Below, piece after piece: positions 1-8,827 of a stretch of DNA of 52,399 nt. The notes beneath the pieces were generated by a model, which saw nothing but the letters and a program-made list of their open reading frames with translations, did no database searches and was not told the DNA's origin. The translations under genes and the position numbers were made by a program. Position 1 is the stretch's first letter. Each line of letters starts with the position of its first letter. The stretch comes from CAIVPM01 sp964477265 (lineage in GTDB: Bacteria > Bacteroidota > Bacteroidia > Chitinophagales > Chitinophagaceae): NCBI GenBank assembly GCA_964477265.1, contig CAYZDJ010000021.1:1-52399 (forward strand), read 5' to 3'.

Positions 1-456
1 AATTTACTGTATGTTCCACTTGCTGTATAGTTTGTATTATTCCACACATATGGCAATTGATTGTTACATGTGCTTGCTGTGGTGGTTGATGTTGTTGTAT
101 CTTTTACTGTTAATACCAAATATGCTGTACTATCACATCCTGCTGCATTGGTAAATAATTTACTGTATGTGCCACTTGCTGTATAGCTTGTATTATTCCA
201 CACATAAGGCAATTGATTATTACAAGTGCTTGCAGTTGTAGTTGATGTTGTTGTATCTTTTACTGTTAACACTAGATATGCTGTACTATCACAACCTGCT
301 GCATTGGTAAATAATTTACTATATGTGCCACTTGCTGTATAGTTTGTATTATTCCACACATAAGGTAACTGATTATTACAAGTACTTGCTGTTGTGGTTG
401 ATGTTGAAGATTTATTTACAATTAAAACCAATGTTGCAGCACTATCGCAACCTACA
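1..456 (-). repeat. Near-identical 156-bp tandem repeats coding for 52-aa units
   Basis: Units 145-300 and 301-456, plus a partial unit 1-144, are very similar at DNA level. Each encodes NNQLPYVWNNTNYTASGTYS-like sequence followed by a GCDSTAYL segment. Further left-to-right, related 147-bp (49-aa) units continue to about 745 (matching positions 451, 598 and 745). The array runs off the window edge, so the copy number is unknown. High DNA identity suggests recent duplication or gene conversion and possible length variation. Confidence 0.85.
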
Positions 457-3400
457 CTATTATTTGTATGATAAACATAAGTACCACTTGTTGTATAAGT
501 TGTTCCATTCCATAAATAACTATCACAAGCTGTATGGTTGGTAGTTGATGTTGACGTTGCTTTAATAGTCAAATTCAATGTAGCAGTACTATCACAGTTT
601 ACACTGTTTAGTGTATGATATGTATATGTACCACTTGTTGTATAAGTTGTTCCATTCCAGGTATAGCTTGTACACGCAGCAAGTGTTGTTGTTGATGTTG
701 TAGATTTTTTGATTGTTAAAATTAAAGTTGCAACACTATCACAACCTACACTGTTAGCTCCTGTCCAAGTGTAAGTACCACTCACATTATAAGTTGTTCC
801 ATTCCATATTAAACTATCGCAAGCACTTGTTGTGGTTGTTGATATTGATGTTGCTTTAACTGTAACTGCTTTTATCACTGAATCTTTACAACCGTTGCTA
901 TTTGTAATAACAAGTTTAACATTATAAGTAGCAGCAATTGCATAAACTTTAGTTGGACTTGTTGAAGTTGATATTGTTGCATCCCCAAAATTCCAAGAAG
1001 AACTTATAGCACCAACTGATGTATTTGTAAACACAAAAGAATTTGTATTTACACATTGACTATTATTATTAATAGCAAAATCAGCAATTGGCAAACTATT
1101 TACAGTAATGGTTTTTGTTGCAGAATTAATACATCCATTTGCATTGCTTACTGTATATGTAATTGTTGCACTACCTGCTGCAACACCAGTAACCACGCCA
1201 CTTGTACTATTTACACTTGCAACAGCAGTGTTATCACTTGTCCATACACCACCACTTGCACTATTGCCAAAAGTTGTGGCAGAATTAATACAAACAGAAC
1301 TTGCACCACTAATTGTACCAATAGTTGGCAATGCATTTACAGTAACGCCACGAGTAACGGTTGTTGTACAACCATCATTATTTGTAACAGCATAACTTAT
1401 AGTTGCACTACCTGCAGCAACACCACTTACAACTCCACCACTTACTGTTGCAATTGCAGTATTGTTACTACTCCACACACCATTTGATGTTGTTGAAGAA
1501 TATGTTGTTGTTAATCCAACACACACAGTATTTGCACCAGTTAATGCTGCAACAGTTGGTAAAGCATTTACTGTAATAACAGTTGTAACACTATCAATAC
1601 AACCACTTGCATTGGTAACCTGATATTTTATAGTAGCAGTTCCTGCACTTGTGCCTAAAACCACACCACTTGAATTTACAGTTGCAACAGCAGTGTTATT
1701 ACTACTCCACACACCACCATTAGTTGTGCTTGCTAAGCTTCTTGTAGAGCCAACACAAACTGGTGTATTGCCTGTAATAGCAGCCACAGTTGGTAAAGCA
1801 TTTACTGTTAAAGTTGTTGTAACACTATCTATACAATTACTTGCATTTGTCACTTGATATTTTATTATTGTTGTACCAGCAGTTAAACCATTTATTACAC
1901 CGGCATTAGTGATTGTTGCAACACTTGTGTTAGTGCTACTCCAAGTACCACTATTAGTAGCGTTGGTTAAAGTTGTAGAGCTACCAACACATACAGCAGA
2001 TGAACCTGCTATTGATGCAATAGATGGCAAAGCATTTACTGTAACATTTGTTGAAACTGAATCAGAGCAACCACTTCCATTGGTAACAATATATCTTATT
2101 GCTACAATGCCAGCACCTACACCAGTTACAACACCACTTGAATTTACGGTTGCAATACTTGAATTTGCACTTGCCCAAGTTCCACTAGTAGTTGTATTGC
2201 TTAAAGTTGTAGTTGCACCAACGCAAAGGCTTGTTGTACCAGTTATAGCATTTATTGCTGGTAAAGAATTTACTGTAATTATTTTTTGTACAGTAGAATC
2301 GCAGCCATTTGAGTTTGTTATTTTATAATAGATAGTGTCAGTTCCAGCAGAAACACCTGTAACCACTCCACTAGTAGAAATTGTTGCAGTTCCATTGCTT
2401 GCACTCCAAACGCCACCAGTAGAATCATTGCTTAAAGTGATTGTTGAACCTACGCAAACAGATGATGCACCAGCAATTGCTGGTACTTTTGGTAAAGCAT
2501 AGATTGTACCATTACCAAAAACAGTGTTGCTACAAGTACCATTGCTTATTGTATATGAAATAATAATTGCACCAGCACTTACACCAGTTACCAAGCCATT
2601 ACTACTTATTGTTGCCCTGCTTGTATTACTGCTACTCCATGTTCCTCCTACACTATCATTTGCAAGCTGTACTGTTTTACCAACACAAACATTTGAAATG
2701 CCTGAGGGAACACTATAAATTGGAGAAATAACAGGAACTGCCGTTACAGTAAATAACACTGAATCTTTTGCTGTACAGGCATTTGGTCCTCCTCCACTTG
2801 TAGTTGTATAACCAATATATGTTGAACCAACAGCAGCACCGGTTACTACTCCTCCATTTGCAGTAACAGTAGCTATTGAAGTATTGTTGCTACTCCATGT
2901 TCCTCCATTTACACTATTGGTTAATGTTGTAGATGTACCTCTGCAAATATTTGTTTTACCCGAAATTGGCCCAACAGTTGGCGAAGTGTTAACAATAAAT
3001 CCTGTTCTTGCAGCACTTTTACAACCAGTGGCATTAGTAACCAGATAAGTAATAGCAACATTTCCTGTACCTACAAATGTTACAACACCTGTTGATGGGT
3101 TTACTGTTGCAATAGAAGGATTATTACTTTCCCAGGTACCACCTGTTGTTGCATTTGTAATTGTTGTTGTAGCACCCACACATCGTTGATTTGTATTTCC
3201 TGTTGGATTATTTACACTGATAGCAGGACCTGCATTAACAGTTATCTGAAAAGTATTTGATGTTCTTGTACATCCTGCTGCATTAGTAACTGTATATGTA
3301 ACATTGGCATTAGGTGGGCTTGTGGTTAAGCCATACACCCAACCTGTTAATGAGTCAATGCTGATTACAGGTGTAATTGCAGCTGTTGCAGTCCAAAATC

Positions 3401-6047
3401 CACCAGTTGGATTTCCAGTCAATTTTGTTGAATCATCAATACAAACTGAAGAACTACCAGTAATGGTAGGAACATTAGGACGATTTGCAACAGTTACATT
3501 TAATTCGCTGGTATCAATACAGCCAGCACCATTGTTTACAATGTAATACACTTTTGTTGAACCTGCTGAGACTCCTGTTGCCTGACCAGCAGGTAATTGA
3601 ACTGGCGTACAGCTTGAGCTATTACCACAATTTATTGTTAAAACAGCAGTGTTGCTACTTTGCCAATAACCACCTGAAGTTGCACACGTATATGTAGGAT
3701 TAGGTGTAGCTCCAATACAAACTGTTGAATTACCTACAACTGGTGCCAAACTTAGTTGTGCACTTACAGTAATTATTTTTGTAGCTGCATTTGAACAACC
3801 GTTTCCATTTGTTATAGTGTAAGAAATTGTATCTGTTCCAGCTGCCACACCTGTTACAAAACCACTAGTATTAATACTTGCAACAGCACCATTACTAGCG
3901 GTACTCCATGTACCATTTGCTGTGTTGTTGGTATATTGCAAGAAGGAATTAACACAAATTGCACCATTACCATTTATAGCCTGAACATTAGGAGTTGGAT
4001 TAATTGAAATTGTTAACTGAGTTGCCACACTGCAACCATTACCATTTGTTACAGTATAGCTTACAGTTGCATTTTGACTGATAGGAATATTACCTGCAGT
4101 TACCAAGCCACTACTACTAATTGTTGCAAGCGTACCAGTAATGCTCCATGTGCCACCTGCAGTTGTATCACTTAGTTGTAAAGTTTTTCCTCCGCAAACA
4201 GCTGCATTAGAGCCTGGATATGTAATAGCACCAACTGTTGGCGAAGCATAAACGATTACATTTTTACTTGCAACACCACTACAAGCTCCACTGCCTACAG
4301 TATATGTGATTGCTACAACTCCTGGTTTGTTAGGTGCTACCAATCCAGTTTGCGTTACACCTGCAATAGATAAATCTGTCGAAGCCCATGTGCCACCAGT
4401 TGTAGAGTTTGTTAACTGTAAGGTAGAACCCATACATACACTATTTCCTCCATTTATATTATTAACAGAAATAGATGATGAAACAGTAATCTGAAGCATT
4501 ACAGAATCTGAACAACCTGCTGCATTTGTATATTTATACCTTATTGTATCTGTACCAGCAGCAACACCAGTAACTACGCCACCATTAGACACTGTAGCAA
4601 TATTTGTATTTGTACTGCTCCATGTGCCACCACTTGTTGAATTTGATAAAGTAGTTGTTGTACCAACACAAACCTGATTGCTTCCTGATATAGCACCTAA
4701 AGTTGGTGAAGTATTTACAGTGACATTATATGTAACTGTTTTTGTGCAACCACCACTGGTAACTGCATAAGACACAGTTACTGCACCTGCACCATTTCCA
4801 GTAAGCACACCACCACTTGTTATAGATGCCCTAAAGGCTGGTGTAACACTCCATGTACCACCACCTGTTGCATTACTTAATGTTATTGTTTTACCAATAC
4901 ACACAGTTGTTGGTCCTGTAATGGTGGGCACTGTTGGTCCATTTGTAATAGTAATCTGTACACTGTCTTTATTTGTACAGCCATTTGCATTGGTAACAGT
5001 ATAAGATATATATGCAGTACCAGCAGCAATACCTGTAACTGTACCTGATGTTGGACCTCCATTGGTTACTGTAGCAACAGGTGTGTTACTGCTACTCCAG
5101 GTACCTCCTGTTGTTCCTATTGTTAACTGAGTAGTTGAACCAACACAAATAGTAGTAGTGTTAGCACTTATTGTTCCAACAGCTGGCCTTGCATTTACAG
5201 TTACATTACTTGTTACCGATGTGCTGCAACCTGCTGCATTTATAACAGTATATGTTATAGTAACTGCACCTGCCCCTACACCTGTTACCAATCCTGTTGA
5301 TGAATTAACAGTTGCACGAGTTGTGTTGCTGCTACTCCAAACTCCACTACCAGTTGTACTGCTTAATTGCGTTGTTGCACCTACACAAACAGTTGTTGTT
5401 CCTGTAATAGGTTGTACAACTGGGTAACCGCCAACAATAAAATTTGCAGTAGCTGCATTATTGCAACCAGTTGTACCATTTGTTACAGTATAACTTATTA
5501 CTGCAGTACCAGCAGCCTGGCCAGTTACTAAACCAGTATTGCTTATGTCAGCCACAAAAATATTACTGCTACTCCACACGCCACCACTTGTAGCATTGGC
5601 TAGTTGAGAAGTACCTCCAATACAAGCCGATGCAGTACCAGTAATTGATGCAACTGTAGGCAAGGAATTTATTGTAACAACAATTTTTGTTTGAGCAGAA
5701 AAACTGCCATCATTTACATTTACAATAAATGAGTCTAAACCATTATATCCATTTGTTGGGGTATAATCAAAACCACTTGGCGAAATGATGCCACCACTTC
5801 CTGTTGATTGAACACCTGGAAACCCATGGACGGTTCCATGTGTTGGTGCTGTTGCAACTGTGTATGTAAGCGTTTGCCCAACATCAGGATCTGTTGTTAC
5901 TAATTTAGAGTCTATAGAATTACTGCCAGAATTTTGACATATTGCCATTGTTTGTTGAACACCTCCATTAAATGCAGGTGCTACCTGAGATTTTGCAAAA
6001 GACAATAAAAGAACTGCTACAAGCGTTAGTAGAGATTTTGTTTTCAT
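1..6047 (-). CDS. Giant secreted Ig-like/PKD repeat surface protein (C-terminus outside window)
   Basis: The frame opens at ATG 6047. The same frame still encodes matching repeats at positions 59-3, so at least 2015 codons are present and the 3' end lies beyond the window. Residues 1-21 form a signal peptide (MKTKSLLTLVAVLLLSFAKS). Residues of about 22-120 look like a cadherin-like domain (DPDVGQTLTYTV). About 19 Ig-like (Big_2/PKD-like) repeats of about 80 aa follow, each carrying a vCvG..tqL...GvWSSSN..vAtV...G.vtG..aGt..I.Y.vtN..GC pattern. A PKD-like domain (WNFGDA) lies near 1080-870. Then come 49- to 52-aa tandem repeats with WNGTTYTTSGTY and GCDSTATL cores. Such proteins are exported cell-surface adhesins or gliding-associated proteins in Bacteroidota. 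A T9SS or gliding-type C-terminal domain is expected but not visible. The repeat family is clear; the specific function is unknown. Confidence 0.85.
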   Translation of the reverse strand, partial: MKTKSLLTLVAVLLLSFAKSQVAPAFNGGVQQTMAICQNSGSNSIDSKLVTTDPDVGQTLTYTVATAPTHGTVHGFPGVQSTGSGGIISPSGFDYTPTNGYNGLDSFIVNVNDGSFSAQTKIVVTINSLPTVASITGTASACIGGTSQLANATSGGVWSSSNIFVADISNTGLVTGQAAGTAVISYTVTNGTTGCNNAATANFIVGGYPVVQPITGTTTVCVGATTQLSSTTGSGVWSSSNTTRATVNSSTGLVTGVGAGAVTITYTVINAAGCSTSVTSNVTVNARPAVGTISANTTTICVGSTTQLTIGTTGGTWSSSNTPVATVTNGGPTSGTVTGIAAGTAYISYTVTNANGCTNKDSVQITITNGPTVPTITGPTTVCIGKTITLSNATGGGTWSVTPAFRASITSGGVLTGNGAGAVTVSYAVTSGGCTKTVTYNVTVNTSPTLGAISGSNQVCVGTTTTLSNSTSGGTWSSTNTNIATVSNGGVVTGVAAGTDTIRYKYTNAAGCSDSVMLQITVSSSISVNNINGGNSVCMGSTLQLTNSTTGGTWASTDLSIAGVTQTGLVAPNKPGVVAITYTVGSGACSGVASKNVIVYASPTVGAITYPGSNAAVCGGKTLQLSDTTAGGTWSITGTLATISSSGLVTAGNIPISQNATVSYTVTNGNGCSVATQLTISINPTPNVQAINGNGAICVNSFLQYTNNTANGTWSTASNGAVASINTSGFVTGVAAGTDTISYTITNGNGCSNAATKIITVSAQLSLAPVVGNSTVCIGATPNPTYTCATSGGYWQSSNTAVLTINCGNSSSCTPVQLPAGQATGVSAGSTKVYYIVNNGAGCIDTSELNVTVANRPNVPTITGSSSVCIDDSTKLTGNPTGGFWTATAAITPVISIDSLTGWVYGLTTSPPNANVTYTVTNAAGCTRTSNTFQITVNAGPAISVNNPTGNTNQRCVGATTTITNATTGGTWESNNPSIATVNPSTGVVTFVGTGNVAITYLVTNATGCKSAARTGFIVNTSPTVGPISGKTNICRGTSTTLTNSVNGGTWSSNNTSIATVTANGGVVTGAAVGSTYIGYTTTSGGGPNACTAKDSVLFTVTAVPVISPIYSVPSGISNVCVGKTVQLANDSVGGTWSSSNTSRATISSNGLVTGVSAGAIIISYTISNGTCSNTVFGNGTIYALPKVPAIAGASSVCVGSTITLSNDSTGGVWSASNGTATISTSGVVTGVSAGTDTIYYKITNSNGCDSTVQKIITVNSLPAINAITGTTSLCVGATTTLSNTTTSGTWASANSSIATVNSSGVVTGVGAGIVAIRYIVTNGSGCSDSVSTNVTVNALPSIASIAGSSAVCVGSSTTLTNATNSGTWSSTNTSVATITNAGVINGLTAGTTIIKYQVTNASNCIDSVTTTLTVNALPTVAAITGNTPVCVGSTRSLASTTNGGVWSSNNTAVATVNSSGVVLGTSAGTATIKYQVTNASGCIDSVTTVITVNALPTVAALTGANTVCVGLTTTYSSTTSNGVWSSNNTAIATVSGGVVSGVAAGSATISYAVTNNDGCTTTVTRGVTVNALPTIGTISGASSVCINSATTFGNSASGGVWTSDNTAVASVNSTSGVVTGVAAGSATITYTVSNANGCINSATKTITVNSLPIADFAINNNSQCVNTNSFVFTNTSVGAISSSWNFGDATISTSTSPTKVYAIAATYNVKLVITNSNGCKDSVIKAVTVKATSISTTTTSACDSLIWNGTTYNVSGTYTWTGANSVGCDSVATLILTIKKSTTSTTTLAACTSYTWNGTTYTTSGTYTYHTLNSVNCDSTATLNLTIKATSTSTTNHTACDSYLWNGTTYTTSGTYVYHTNNSVGCDSAATLVLIVNKSSTSTTTASTCNNQLPYVWNNTNYTASGTYSKLFTNAAGCDSTAYLVLTVKDTTTSTTTASTCNNQLPYVWNNTSYTASGTYSKLFTNAAGCDSTAYLVLTVKDTTTSTTTASTCNNQLPYVWNNTNYTASGTYSK

Positions 6048-6163
6048 ATTTTAAATTAAATATTTGAAAAGAGTTTGGCGAATTTAGCAGAGACTTTTTG
6101 ATTTATTAAAAGTTTAAGCCAACTAATATAATTTACATTGTAATATTAATGTCTGAAAACAAA

Positions 6164-6195
6164 AAGAGTATATCAACCAAAGCTGATATACTCTT
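6164..6195 (-). terminator. Probable intrinsic terminator after the 96-aa gene
   Basis: A 12-bp perfect stem (AAGAGTATATCA / TGATATACTCTT) with an 8-nt loop lies 25 bp past the stop of the minus-strand gene at 6220. On the minus strand it is followed by TTTTTG. The other side has a run of A, so it could also work in the opposite direction. Confidence 0.7.
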
Positions 6196-6219
6196 AAAAA
6201 ATATTTTAATAAATTGAGT

Positions 6220-6510
6220 TTAGTTTAACTGGACCTGTGGTAATCTGTATTGCTGGCTATCGTAAACAAATAGTTCTTCAATATTATATTGCCAATATTT
6301 ATTTAGGGGAGATTTAACTAAATAATCCTCTACCTGTTTTTTATTGCCAGCATTGAAAGTTATCCAAACAGTTTGAGACTCCATACTTACAGCATACATA
6401 TCCACTACATTTTTATTGATTAAATAATTAATATAGGTTCTATGAGGTGGGATTAAAGTCATGAATTCTTCGTCCATTGTAAACTTAATTATTGCCTGAA
6501 ATTTTTTCAT
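6220..6510 (-). CDS. Small YCII/muconolactone-isomerase-like protein (hypothetical)
   Basis: This 96-aa protein starts at ATG 6510. It has no signal peptide or membrane segment. The pattern of an initial beta strand (KKFQAIIKFTM), a helix containing PPHRTYINYLI, a second strand pair (DMYAVSMESQTVWITFNA), a helix (NKKQVEDYLV) and a last strand (YNIEELFVYD) fits a dimeric alpha+beta barrel of the YCII or muconolactone-isomerase type. I judge this from the pattern only; no catalytic assignment is possible. It lies downstream of the nucleotide-sugar dehydrogenase on the same strand, 61 bp away, and is followed by a terminator, so it may be the last gene of that transcript. Confidence 0.6.
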   Translation of the reverse strand: MKKFQAIIKFTMDEEFMTLIPPHRTYINYLINKNVVDMYAVSMESQTVWITFNAGNKKQVEDYLVKSPLNKYWQYNIEELFVYDSQQYRLPQVQLN

Positions 6511-6571
6511 ACTTTTTTTATCTCAAAAATTATTCCACAAACAAGCATTGCTAAATCTACAGTTAGATGTA

Positions 6572-7861
6572 TTAAAGACTCCAATAACTCCTATTCTCAA
6601 TTTTATTTCTAAACAATCCTTTTAAGTCAATAACCAAAGCGTGGTCTTTTGAAATAGATGCAAAATAATTTTCATCTTTTTTCAGGTATTCTTTATGAGC
6701 AACAGCAACAATTATTACATCATAATCGTTAGCAATTTCTTTACACAATTCATAGCCATATTCTTCTTTTAATTCATGGCTATCTGCATGTGGGTCTGTA
6801 ACATCTACGTTTATAAAATGAGATTTAATGTGTGCAATAATATCTGCAACCTTGCTGTTTCTTATATCACTTACATCTTCTTTAAACGTGCTGCCCATTA
6901 CCAAAACCTTTGCTGCTCTTACGTTTGATGTGTTTGCTATAATGTGTTGTACAGCTTTTTCACCAACGTACTTACCCATTCCATCATTAATAAAACGTGC
7001 TGCATTTATTAAACGAGAAGTGTAACCTAAATCATTTGCTTTGTAAGTTAAATAATATGGATCAACACCAATACAATGCCCACCAACCAAGCCTGGACTG
7101 AATTTTAGGAAATTCCACTTTGTGCCAGCAGCTTCTAAAACTTCATAAGTATTAATGCCAACTCTATCAAAAATTTGTGATAATTCATTCATCAAAGCAA
7201 TGTTCATATCACGTTGTGTGTTCTCAATAATTTTACAAGCTTCAGCAACTTTTATTGATGTTGCTTTATGCACACCAGCTTCTACAACCAAGCAATACAC
7301 ATCTGCAATTACCTGCAAACTTTCATCATCGCAACCACTTACAACTTTTGTTACATTGGTTAAAGTATGGTGCTTATCGCCTGGATTAATTCTTTCTGGT
7401 GAATAGCCCAATTTAAAATCAACGCCCATTTTTAAACCACTAATTGCTTCCATTACTGGCAAACAATCTTCTTCGGTGCAACCAGGATAAACAGTGCTTT
7501 CAAACACAACATAGTCACCTTTTTTCAAAACCTTGCCAACTGTTTCACTTGCTTTTTTTACAGCAGTTAAATCAGGAACATTATTGGCATAAACTGGTGT
7601 TGGAACAGCTACAATAAAAAATGTTGCTTCACGCAAAACATCTAAGCTATTGGTGAAAGTTATATCGCAATTTTCAAATGCACTTGCATCTAATTCTTTG
7701 CTTGGGTCAATGCCTTGTTGCATTAAAGCAATTCTATCTGCATTAATATCAAAGCCAATAACAGCAACCTTTTTAGCCATTTCAAGTGCAACTGGCAAGC
7801 CTACATAACCTAAGCCAATCACAGCAAGTTTAGCTTCTTTATTTTTTAATTTTTCTAACAT
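6572..7861 (-). CDS. UDP-N-acetyl-hexosamine-type 6-dehydrogenase (WbpA/TviB/WecC-like)
   Basis: This nucleotide-sugar dehydrogenase (429 aa) should oxidise C6 of a UDP-sugar, probably UDP-GlcNAc or UDP-GalNAc, to the uronic acid with two NAD+. Seen: an N-terminal Rossmann motif (AVIGLGYVGLPVA), the VAVPTP segment, and the catalytic cysteine Cys263 in GLVGGHCIGVDPYY. The central helix (VAEACKIIENTQRDMNIALM) and the UDP-binding C-terminal domain are present, giving the full usual three-domain length. I chose ATG 7861 (MLEKLKNKEAK). A longer reading from 7888 would translate into a CGCAAAG repeat. It differs from the UDP-glucose dehydrogenase at 10825, so the cluster makes two kinds of uronic sugar. 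Which acetamido sugar is used cannot be told from sequence alone. Confidence 0.9.
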   Translation of the reverse strand: MLEKLKNKEAKLAVIGLGYVGLPVALEMAKKVAVIGFDINADRIALMQQGIDPSKELDASAFENCDITFTNSLDVLREATFFIVAVPTPVYANNVPDLTAVKKASETVGKVLKKGDYVVFESTVYPGCTEEDCLPVMEAISGLKMGVDFKLGYSPERINPGDKHHTLTNVTKVVSGCDDESLQVIADVYCLVVEAGVHKATSIKVAEACKIIENTQRDMNIALMNELSQIFDRVGINTYEVLEAAGTKWNFLKFSPGLVGGHCIGVDPYYLTYKANDLGYTSRLINAARFINDGMGKYVGEKAVQHIIANTSNVRAAKVLVMGSTFKEDVSDIRNSKVADIIAHIKSHFINVDVTDPHADSHELKEEYGYELCKEIANDYDVIIVAVAHKEYLKKDENYFASISKDHALVIDLKGLFRNKIENRSYWSL

Positions 7862-7870
7862 TATATTGGT

Positions 7871-7944
7871 TTCACGCAAAGAACACAAAGAAGCAAAGAC
7901 CGCAAAGTCTTTGTTACTTGGTATCCTTAGTTGCTTTGTATGAA
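7871..7944. repeat. CGCAAAG-rich imperfect palindrome (short variant)
   Basis: The segment contains the iterated words CGCAAAG, CACAAAG, GCAAAG and CGCAAAG, then TCTTTG and CTTTG in the opposite sense. The ends TTCACGCAAAG and CTTTGTATGAA are imperfect inverted repeats. It fills the gap between the VOC gene and the dehydrogenase. It is a shorter relative of the elements at 10661 and 50632. Confidence 0.65.
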
Positions 7945-7948
7945 AAAA

Positions 7949-8383
7949 TTATTTATTTGGATTTTCATCAAAATTCATCATCCACATAATACCAAACTTA
8001 TCAATACACATTCCAAAATATGCACCCCAGAATGTATTTTGCAATGGCATTGTAATTTGTCCACCATCCGACAGTCCAGCAAAAATTTTGTCAGCTTCTT
8101 CTTTACTATCTGCATTTACAGAGATAGAAATATTTTGTCCAAAACTTACTTCGCCCATTGCAGGATTTGTATCACTACCCATTAAATGAGTTCCATTAAT
8201 TGACATAGAAACGTGCATTACCTTTTCACCAAATTCAGGTGATGGTGGTGGGCAATTTTCATCAGCAGGCATATCTTTAAATCTGCCTAAAAAATTAAAT
8301 TCTGTATTGAAGACTAATTTGTAATGGTTAAATGCTTCTTCGCAATTTCCATTGAAACATAAATAAGGATTGATTTGTGCCAT
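7949..8383 (-). CDS. VOC-family (PhnB/glyoxalase-like) protein
   Basis: This 144-aa protein starts at ATG 8383. It shows the hallmark opening of the PhnB-like VOC group (INPYLCFNGNCEEAFNHYK), followed by VMHVSMSINGTHLMGSD and ending in WGAYFGMCIDKFGIMWMMNF. These are paired beta-alpha-beta-beta-beta modules that form a metal-binding or substrate cavity. Most members of this subgroup have no known reaction and are often annotated as 3-demethylubiquinone methyltransferase-like, which should not be read as a function. It sits inside the sugar block, but I see no functional link to it. Confidence 0.85.
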   Translation of the reverse strand: MAQINPYLCFNGNCEEAFNHYKLVFNTEFNFLGRFKDMPADENCPPPSPEFGEKVMHVSMSINGTHLMGSDTNPAMGEVSFGQNISISVNADSKEEADKIFAGLSDGGQITMPLQNTFWGAYFGMCIDKFGIMWMMNFDENPNK

Positions 8384-8415
8384 TTTTTAAATTATTAAAT
8401 GTTAGTGATTAGTTG

Positions 8416-8787
8416 TTAGTTATTGTGTTTTGTTTTTAAGTTTGATTTTGTGTTTTTGATAATCGTTGTTAAAATTTTTATTATTTCAACTGCATCTTTA
8501 TTAATGCTTTCAAATTGTTTTTCATCAATATAATTTGTTGCTTTTAAAAGTTCTAACCAATAAATCGTTTCATTAATTTCCTTTTGTGCAATTGCAAGTT
8601 TATGGATAAAATCTTGTTTACTTTCTGAATGTTCTGCTTCTCTAACCATTGCGGCAACTGATGTTCCACTTCTTATTAATTGTTTAGCCAGAACAAATTC
8701 TTTTTTTTCAGTTTGCAAGTATTGAGAAAGTTTTACAATACGAACAGCAAAATCAAAAGTCTTTTGTTTAATTAAATTCTCTTTCAT
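8416..8787 (-). CDS. Four-helix bundle protein (S23/IVP family)
   Basis: This protein (123 aa) has the pattern of the family first seen as 23S rRNA intervening-sequence proteins: KTFDFAVRIVKLSQYL, then LAKQLIRSGTSVAAMVREAEH, then DFIHKLAIAQKEINETIYWLELL, then a last helix. ATG 8787 is chosen; an earlier TTG at 8796 is possible. Members form small helical pentamers and are commonly encoded near polysaccharide genes in Bacteroidota. Their role is unknown. The C-terminal tail KNTKSNLKTKHNN is encoded in AT-rich sequence that runs straight into a post-stop repeat. Confidence 0.88.
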   Translation of the reverse strand: MKENLIKQKTFDFAVRIVKLSQYLQTEKKEFVLAKQLIRSGTSVAAMVREAEHSESKQDFIHKLAIAQKEINETIYWLELLKATNYIDEKQFESINKDAVEIIKILTTIIKNTKSNLKTKHNN

Positions 8788-8827
8788 AACTAACAATTAA
8801 CAACTAATCACTAATCACTAATCACTA
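8788..8827. repeat. AT-rich post-stop repeat with tandem heptamer
   Basis: Immediately after the UDP-xylose synthase stop codon (minus strand) the sequence iterates TGATTAG three times and then reads TTGTTAATTGTTAGTT up to the next gene. Similar low-complexity TTAGTGATTAGTTGTTAGTTA sequence (both strands considered) follows the four-helix-bundle stop near 8399-8418. Confidence 0.6.

Noticed and set aside
1..760. Regular repeats at the left edge considered as a CRISPR array
   Set aside because: Units are 147-156 bp without short repeat plus unique spacer structure, and they stay in a coding frame.
323..5427. Several plus-strand open frames with Val/Leu/Thr-rich or Cys/Asn-rich peptides
   Set aside because: They are antisense shadows of the Ig-like repeat gene; the minus-strand frame is continuous, has a signal peptide and shows protein-level repeats.
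7862..7888. Upstream start for the nucleotide-sugar dehydrogenase (nine extra residues)
   Set aside because: The extra residues would be encoded by the CGCAAAG repeat and are not part of the family N-terminus; ATG 7861 fits better.
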